Part shown: in pieces, positions 59,931 through 64,000 of the stretch
How the letters are laid out: the number at the start of each line of letters is the position of its first letter
How positions within the stretch are numbered: the first letter of the stretch is position 1
From: Rhodopseudomonas palustris JSC-3b
Lineage (GTDB): Bacteria > Pseudomonadota > Alphaproteobacteria > Rhizobiales > Xanthobacteraceae
Reading direction: 5' to 3'
Assembly: GCA_000504425.1 (NCBI GenBank)
Contig: KI632513.1
Coordinates: 723,540 to 787,539 of the forward strand
DNA length: 64,000 bases
The notes under the pieces: generated by a model
Database searches by the model: none
The model's input: only the letters and a program-made list of their open reading frames with translations
What the model was told of the DNA's origin: nothing
Made by a program: the position numbers and the translations under genes

Positions 59931-59972
59931 CTCCCTCTCCCCACGGGCGGGGAGGGGGCGGGGGTGAGGGGG
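59931..59972. repeat. Dispersed palindromic repeat before guaA
   Basis: CTCCCTCTCCCC-ACGGGCGGGG-AGGGGGCGGGGGTGAG type sequence, with a pyrimidine arm facing a purine arm. From memory this is a very common intergenic repeat in Bradyrhizobiaceae and other alphaproteobacteria. Confidence 0.6.
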
Positions 59973-60096
59973 CGTTTCGATCTGCCACCACCGCGCGTCT
60001 CGGGAAACACCTTCTGACCGGATCTTGGCGCGGCCCCGGCCATCTCCACCGCTTTGCGGGGTTGCGAGCCGGTCCCTGGTCGCGTAATTCCCTGCC

Positions 60097-61704
60097 ATGC
60101 CAGCACCCAGCAAAACCCCCGTTTCGCCGTCCCAGCCGTCGCCCCATCCGGCCGCGGTGCACGACAAAATTCTGATCGTCGATTTCGGCTCCCAGGTCAC
60201 CCAGCTGATCGCGCGCCGCGTGCGCGAGGAGGGCGTCTATTCCGAAATCGTGCCGTTCCAGAAGGCCGAAGCCGCCTTCCAGGCCATGAAGCCGAAGGCG
60301 GTGATCCTGTCGGGCGGCCCGGCCTCGGTGCTGGACGACAACGCGCCGAGCGCGCCGGACGCAATCCTGCACGCCGGGGTGCCGATCCTCGGCATCTGCT
60401 ATGGCGAACAGACGCTGGCCAAGCAGCTCGGCGGCGTGGTCGAGGGCGGCCATCATCGCGAGTTCGGCCGCGCCACCATCGAAGTGACGGACGACTGCGC
60501 GCTGTTCGAGGGCGTCTGGCACAAGGGCGGCCAGTACGAAGTCTGGATGAGCCATGGTGACCGCGTCACCAAGATGCCGGACGGTTTTCGCGCGGTCGCC
60601 AAGGCGCCGGGTTCACCGATCTCGGTGATCGCCGACGACGCCCGCAAATTCTATGCGATGCAGTTCCACCCCGAGGTGGTGCACACCCCGGATGGCGCCA
60701 AGCTGCTGCGCAACTTTGTGCGCAACATCGCCGGCTGCGTCGGCGACTGGACCATGCGTGCTTTCCGCGAGGAAGCGATCGAGAAGATCCGCGCCCAGGT
60801 CGGCCAGGGCAAGGTGATCTGCGGCCTGTCGGGCGGCGTCGATTCCGCGGTGGCGGCGGTGCTGATCCACGAGGCGATCGGCGATCAGCTCACTTGCGTG
60901 TTTGTCGACCACGGCCTGCTGCGCAAGGACGAAGCCAAGAGCGTGGTCGATCTGTTCCGCCACCACTACAACATTCCGCTGGTCCATGTGGACGCCGCAA
61001 AACTGTTCCTCGGCCAGCTCGAAGGCGTCACCGATCCGGAACAGAAGCGCAAGACCATCGGCAAACTGTTCATCGACGTGTTCGAGGGCGAAGCCAAGAT
61101 GATCGGCGGCGCCGATTTCCTGGCGCAGGGCACGCTCTATCCCGACGTGATCGAAAGCGTGTCGTTCACCGGCGGGCCGTCGGTGACCATCAAGTCGCAT
61201 CACAATGTCGGCGGCTTGCCCGCGCGCATGAACATGAAGCTGGTCGAACCGCTGCGCGAATTGTTCAAGGACGAGGTGCGCGCGCTGGGCCGTGAGCTCG
61301 GTTTGCCCGACGTGTTTGTCGGCCGCCATCCGTTCCCGGGTCCGGGACTGGCGATCCGCTGCCCTGGCGAGATCACCGCGGAGAAGCTGGAAATCCTGCG
61401 CAACGCCGACGCGGTCTATATCGATCAGATCCGCAAGGCCGGGCTCTATGACACGATCTGGCAGGCGTTTGCGGTGCTGCTGCCGGTCAAGACCGTGGGC
61501 GTGATGGGCGATGGCCGCACCTATGACTACGTGGTGGGCCTCCGCGCCGTGACCTCGACCGACGGCATGACCGCCGACTTCTATCCGTTCGAGATGAGCT
61601 TCCTCGCCGCCACCGCGACGCGGATCATCAACGAGGTCAAGGGCGTCAATCGCGTGGTCTATGACGTGACCTCAAAACCGCCGGGCACGATCGAGTGGGA
61701 GTAA
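60097..61704 (+). CDS. guaA: GMP synthase (glutamine-hydrolysing)
   Basis: Converts XMP to GMP using glutamine and ATP. 535 residues. Class I amidotransferase domain (about 24-215) with Cys in [17 protein letters not shown] and His/Glu in [13 protein letters not shown]-pyrophosphatase domain with P-loop [23 protein letters not shown]. Dimerisation domain ends in the conserved [14 protein letters not shown]. Terminator follows. Confidence 0.98.
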   Translation: MPAPSKTPVSPSQPSPHPAAVHDKILIVDFGSQVTQLIARRVREEGVYSEIVPFQKAEAAFQAMKPKAVILSGGPASVLDDNAPSAPDAILHAGVPILGICYGEQTLAKQLGGVVEGGHHREFGRATIEVTDDCALFEGVWHKGGQYEVWMSHGDRVTKMPDGFRAVAKAPGSPISVIADDARKFYAMQFHPEVVHTPDGAKLLRNFVRNIAGCVGDWTMRAFREEAIEKIRAQVGQGKVICGLSGGVDSAVAAVLIHEAIGDQLTCVFVDHGLLRKDEAKSVVDLFRHHYNIPLVHVDAAKLFLGQLEGVTDPEQKRKTIGKLFIDVFEGEAKMIGGADFLAQGTLYPDVIESVSFTGGPSVTIKSHHNVGGLPARMNMKLVEPLRELFKDEVRALGRELGLPDVFVGRHPFPGPGLAIRCPGEITAEKLEILRNADAVYIDQIRKAGLYDTIWQAFAVLLPVKTVGVMGDGRTYDYVVGLRAVTSTDGMTADFYPFEMSFLAATATRIINEVKGVNRVVYDVTSKPPGTIEWE

Positions 61705-61739
61705 TCACTCCGGCTACTCGTTACGGCAGAACATGAATC

Positions 61740-61769
61740 AAAAAGCCCGCCGGTTTCGGTGGGCTTTTT
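61740..61769 (+). terminator. Terminator of guaA
   Basis: 13-bp stem AAAAAGCCCGCCG / CGGTGGGCTTTTT with one G-U pair and a four-base loop, ending in T6. A clear Rho-independent terminator 35 bases after the stop. Confidence 0.9.
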
Positions 61770-61795
61770 TCATGGGCAAAGCTCGTAGCTCGTGG

Positions 61796-61881
61796 GGCGC
61801 AATAGCGAAGCGTATTGCGCCGCCGTAAGCCGTCCGATGATGAGAGCCCCGGATTGCGCTGCGCTTCATCCGGGCTACGGG
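61796..61881. repeat. Dispersed palindromic repeat pair
   Basis: GGCGCAATA-GCGAAGCG-TATTGCGCC (61796-61821), a perfect 9-bp stem, then an imperfect palindrome AGCCCCGGAT...ATCCGGGCT (61845-61876). These resemble the gcgaagcg and cggattgcgctgcgctt repeats seen throughout Bradyrhizobiaceae genomes. Confidence 0.7.
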
Positions 61882-62056
61882 CCTTTCCTGCTTTGGTGCT
61901 GATTGCACCTTGCGGTTGCATCAGTCATAAGCCGCAATGAAGGCGGGCGGGGCTCAACGTGATCGCGCCGGCCCAAGATATCGCGCCGGCCCTGCTCGCG
62001 AACTTCGAAACCAGCTGGCGGATCGAAACCATGCAATGCGGCCTGAGGTCTTCGAC

Positions 62057-62767
62057 GTGAGCAACAGCACTGATTCAGATGCGACGACAGGCGTGACACG
62101 GCGAGGATTGTTAGGCGTGTTAGCAAGTAGTGGTCTGGCATTGCCGGTCGCCGGCTGCAGTTTCCTGTTTCCGAAACGCTATCGTTTCCGCATGACCGTC
62201 GAGGTGGAGACGCCCGAGGGACCGAAGACCGGCTCGTCGGTGATGGAAGTCAGCGCTTACAAGAATCTTCAGATCATAGCGGGAGTGCCGGCCGGTGGCG
62301 GGAACTTTCTCGGCGAGGCGGTCACGGTCGATCTGCCCGATGGCCCCATTTTTGTTCTGCGCGAGATCTGCAGCGGTTGTCCGTCGCTATACGTGCAGGT
62401 CACGGAGGCTTTTCTCCCGGAAGTGCGAGATGGCAATGTCGATGTCTATGTGTCCGCCGTCGGCAAGCTTGGGGGATGGTTCGCCGACTACAAGGCCGAA
62501 CTACCGCGCAAAGACTGGCCGCGGATGGTGCGGTTTCGCGACCTGAGCGATCCCACCAGCGTTGAGCTGGTCCGCCCCGAGACGGTCGGCGTGAAGCGAA
62601 TTCGGCTCGAAACAACCAGCGACGAACTGACGACGGGGATCGACAAGCGACTACCGTGGCTAAGCGATCGAGGGCCTTTGTTGGACTCACATAGTCGGAT
62701 GACGATTCATCCCACGTTGGCCCAAACGATAAACCATGATGAATTTTGGCGGAGGTCGAAGCGGTGA
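62057..62767 (+). CDS. Putative Tat-type lipoprotein, unknown function
   Basis: 236 residues from a GTG at 62057, eight bases after GAGG; an ATG at 62036 is possible. The N-terminus has TRRGLLGVLASSG, a twin-arginine motif, and a lipobox LPVAGC, so it should be exported folded and lipidated. The mature part starts FLFPKRYRFRMTVEVETPEGPKTGSSVMEVS, a beta-rich pattern seen in related hypothetical proteins of this group, and contains EICSGCPSLYV. Biological role unknown. Confidence 0.7.
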   Translation: MSNSTDSDATTGVTRRGLLGVLASSGLALPVAGCSFLFPKRYRFRMTVEVETPEGPKTGSSVMEVSAYKNLQIIAGVPAGGGNFLGEAVTVDLPDGPIFVLREICSGCPSLYVQVTEAFLPEVRDGNVDVYVSAVGKLGGWFADYKAELPRKDWPRMVRFRDLSDPTSVELVRPETVGVKRIRLETTSDELTTGIDKRLPWLSDRGPLLDSHSRMTIHPTLAQTINHDEFWRRSKR

Positions 62768-62797
62768 GCAATGATCCGGCAAGCCCTGCGGTTGTTT

Positions 62798-62825
62798 GGC
62801 GGGTTACGCCTGCGGCTAACCCGCC
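62798..62825. repeat. Palindromic repeat bordering the IS110 element
   Basis: Perfect 9-bp stem GGCGGGTTA / TAACCCGCC around CGCCTGCGGC. GGCGGGTTACGCC...TAACCCGCC is a familiar intergenic repeat in this family, which usually continues CCCTACG; here it continues CTTGTAATAG, so the IS110 left end may lie just past it. Confidence 0.65.
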
Positions 62826-62826
62826 C

Positions 62827-63036
62827 TTGTAATAGCGAAATCGAATATCGTTGGGGTGTTCCGAAAGGAATGCTCTGCCGCGGACGGCCATCCGCGGCAG
62901 AGCGGCTGGCGATCGGATCGTACCCGCCCTGAGTCGTCTTTGACTGCCCCGTAGCGTGATCGCGCCAGTGCCTTCATCGGACCCGGATGGTTGCCGGAAC
63001 AACTTGGTTCGCTTCACAAGGCAGGGGTCGACGAAG
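62827..63036 (+). ncRNA. Candidate bridge RNA region of the IS110 element
   Basis: In IS110-group elements such as IS621, the segment between the left end and the recombinase start encodes a structured bridge RNA with target- and donor-binding loops. This segment has that position. It holds a perfect 13-bp hairpin, GCTCTGCCGCGGA (62872-62884) with TCCGCGGCAGAGC (62891-62903), around a six-base loop. Limits and loop assignments cannot be fixed from one copy. If the element belongs to the IS1111 group instead, the RNA would lie on the other side. Confidence 0.4.
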
Positions 63037-63990
63037 ATGACGAAGACTAGCACAGGAACGGCCGGCATCGATACGGCCAAGGACAAGCTCGACGTCGCGG
63101 TGCATGGCCGGGAGCAGCGATGGCAGGTGGCGAATGCTGCGGCGGGATGGCGGCAATTGGCCACCGATCTGGCAAAGGCAGGCGTCACGAAAGTCGGTAT
63201 CGAAGCCACCGGCGGTTACGAACGCGGCGTGGTCAGGCATTTGCGGGCCAAAGGCCTCATCGTCCTGGTCTTGCAGCCGATCCAGGTCAAGAATTTCGCC
63301 CGGCTGCATCTGCGCCGCGCCAAGAATGATGTCTTGGACGCCGTACTGATCGCGGCCTGTGCGGCGCTGCTCGATCCTCCGTCGATCGAAGCAGACGAAA
63401 GGCTCTCGGATCTGGCGGATCACCTGACGTTCGTCGAGCAGATCGAAGAAGACATTGCCCGCCTCAAAACCCGGCTCGAACATATCGACGAGCCACGGCG
63501 ACGGCGTCTGGTCCTCAACGACATCGATCGGCTGAAGGCGCGCCGGCTCACTGAGCTCGAAAGGATGGCCGGCCAATTGCGCGAACAGGCGGATCTGGCG
63601 CGGCGTCTCGATCTGGTGCTCAGCGTCCCCGGCATCGGCGAGCGGACGGCGCTGGCGCTGATCATCCGCATGCCCGAACTCGGCCAGATCAGCCGGGAGA
63701 AGGCGGCGGCTCTCGCTGGCCTTGCGCCGTTCGACGACGACAGCGGCAAGCGTAAGGGAGAGCGACACATTGGAGGTGGCCGAGCCCGCCTACGTCGCTC
63801 GCTGTTTGCTGCGGCGCTGCCGGCCTCCTTCCGCTGGAACAAGGCCCTGTGCGCGCTCTACGCCCGCCTCAAAACCCGAGGCTATGCGCACAATTACGCC
63901 CTCGTCGCCTGCGCTCGCAAGCTCCTCATCTACGCAAACACCGTCGTCCAGCGCGGCTCACCATGGGTCGAAAACCAGACCGCGCTCTAA
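63037..63990 (+). CDS. IS110-family transposase (DEDD/Ser recombinase)
   Basis: 317 residues from the ATG at 63037, nine bases after AGGGG. The RuvC-like domain carries the tetrad Asp12 (GIDTAKDK), Glu56 (GIEATGGYER), Asp98 and Asp101 (AKNDVLDAV). After a coiled-coil (about 130-190) comes the Tnp_20 domain: VLSVPGIGERTALALII, LAGLAPF, and the likely nucleophile Ser236 in DDDSGKRKGERHIGGGRARLR. All catalytic positions match IS621-type enzymes, and length is normal, so the gene looks active. Confidence 0.93.
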   Translation: MTKTSTGTAGIDTAKDKLDVAVHGREQRWQVANAAAGWRQLATDLAKAGVTKVGIEATGGYERGVVRHLRAKGLIVLVLQPIQVKNFARLHLRRAKNDVLDAVLIAACAALLDPPSIEADERLSDLADHLTFVEQIEEDIARLKTRLEHIDEPRRRRLVLNDIDRLKARRLTELERMAGQLREQADLARRLDLVLSVPGIGERTALALIIRMPELGQISREKAAALAGLAPFDDDSGKRKGERHIGGGRARLRRSLFAAALPASFRWNKALCALYARLKTRGYAHNYALVACARKLLIYANTVVQRGSPWVENQTAL

Positions 63991-64000
63991 TGGTTGCTAC

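Larger units (their letters stand above)
62827..64000 (+). mobile_element. IS110-family element (left boundary approximate, right end beyond window)
   Basis: One DEDD recombinase gene with about 200 bases of non-coding sequence before it and only ten bases after it before the window ends. IS110 elements have no long terminal inverted repeats, so the left edge is inferred from the point where the flanking palindrome diverges from its usual form. The right end is not visible. Confidence 0.6.

Noticed and set aside
62400..63209. 269-residue minus-strand frame across the lipoprotein gene and IS110 start
   Set aside because: Antisense to two supported genes and Ser/Arg-rich in the manner of GC-rich shadow frames.

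Overview
The window is high-GC DNA from an alphaproteobacterium, most likely of the Bradyrhizobium / Rhodopseudomonas / Nitrobacter group (Nitrobacteraceae). This rests on gene order (dnaB, rplI-DUF2232-rpsR-rpsF, fabD-fabG-acpP-fabF-mltG-yicC-gmk, rsmA-pdxA-surA-lptD-lptG-lptF / pepA-holC, purM-purN, hdaA-ppk-ppx-rnd), on family-typical proteins, and on dispersed palindromic repeats of the kind common in these genomes. The species cannot be fixed from the sequence alone.

Layout: (1) 1-6.4 kb: the 5' part of alr, a BBP7-like outer-membrane protein and a TMEM175-like channel lie between alr and dnaB, followed by a secreted CXXCH protein with a long KSEPA-type repeat tail. (2) 6.7-9.2 kb: ribosomal proteins L9, S18 and S6 with the DUF2232 membrane protein, on the minus strand. 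(3) 9.4-17.8 kb: a membrane diguanylate cyclase, then the type II fatty-acid synthesis operon running into mltG, yicC and gmk. (4) 17.8-19.4 kb: an IS4-family element of about 1.42 kb inserted in a REP-like palindrome, with a 9-11 bp target duplication and a frameshifted transposase. (5) 19.4-32.3 kb: the envelope block (rsmA, pdxA, surA, lptD, lptG, lptF on minus; pepA and holC diverging on plus), with an alcohol dehydrogenase and a signal-peptide protein of unknown function. (6) 32.5-44.4 kb: an ABC-F ATPase, ndk, a cold-shock gene with a long leader, purM-purN, a CDP-alcohol phosphatidyltransferase, hdaA, ppk-ppx and rnd. (7) 44.5-61.7 kb: selO, aspS, maeB, a second Ppx/GppA protein with rlmE, a small zinc-ribbon protein, an MFS exporter, guaB, a reductase, an RsmB-like methyltransferase and guaA. 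(8) 61.7-64 kb: dispersed repeats, a Tat-type lipoprotein gene and an IS110-family element running to the window edge.

Nearly all genes are chromosomal housekeeping functions: replication (DnaB, HdaA, HolC), translation, lipid and LPS assembly, purine synthesis (PurM, PurN, GuaB, GuaA) and polyphosphate turnover (Ppk, Ppx). The accessory content is mainly the two insertion sequences and the palindromic repeats they sit in or beside. The IS110 element is the most interesting item: its recombinase has the full DEDD plus Ser catalytic set, and its upstream non-coding segment is where a bridge RNA would be expected. No rRNA, tRNA, CRISPR array or prophage was recognised.
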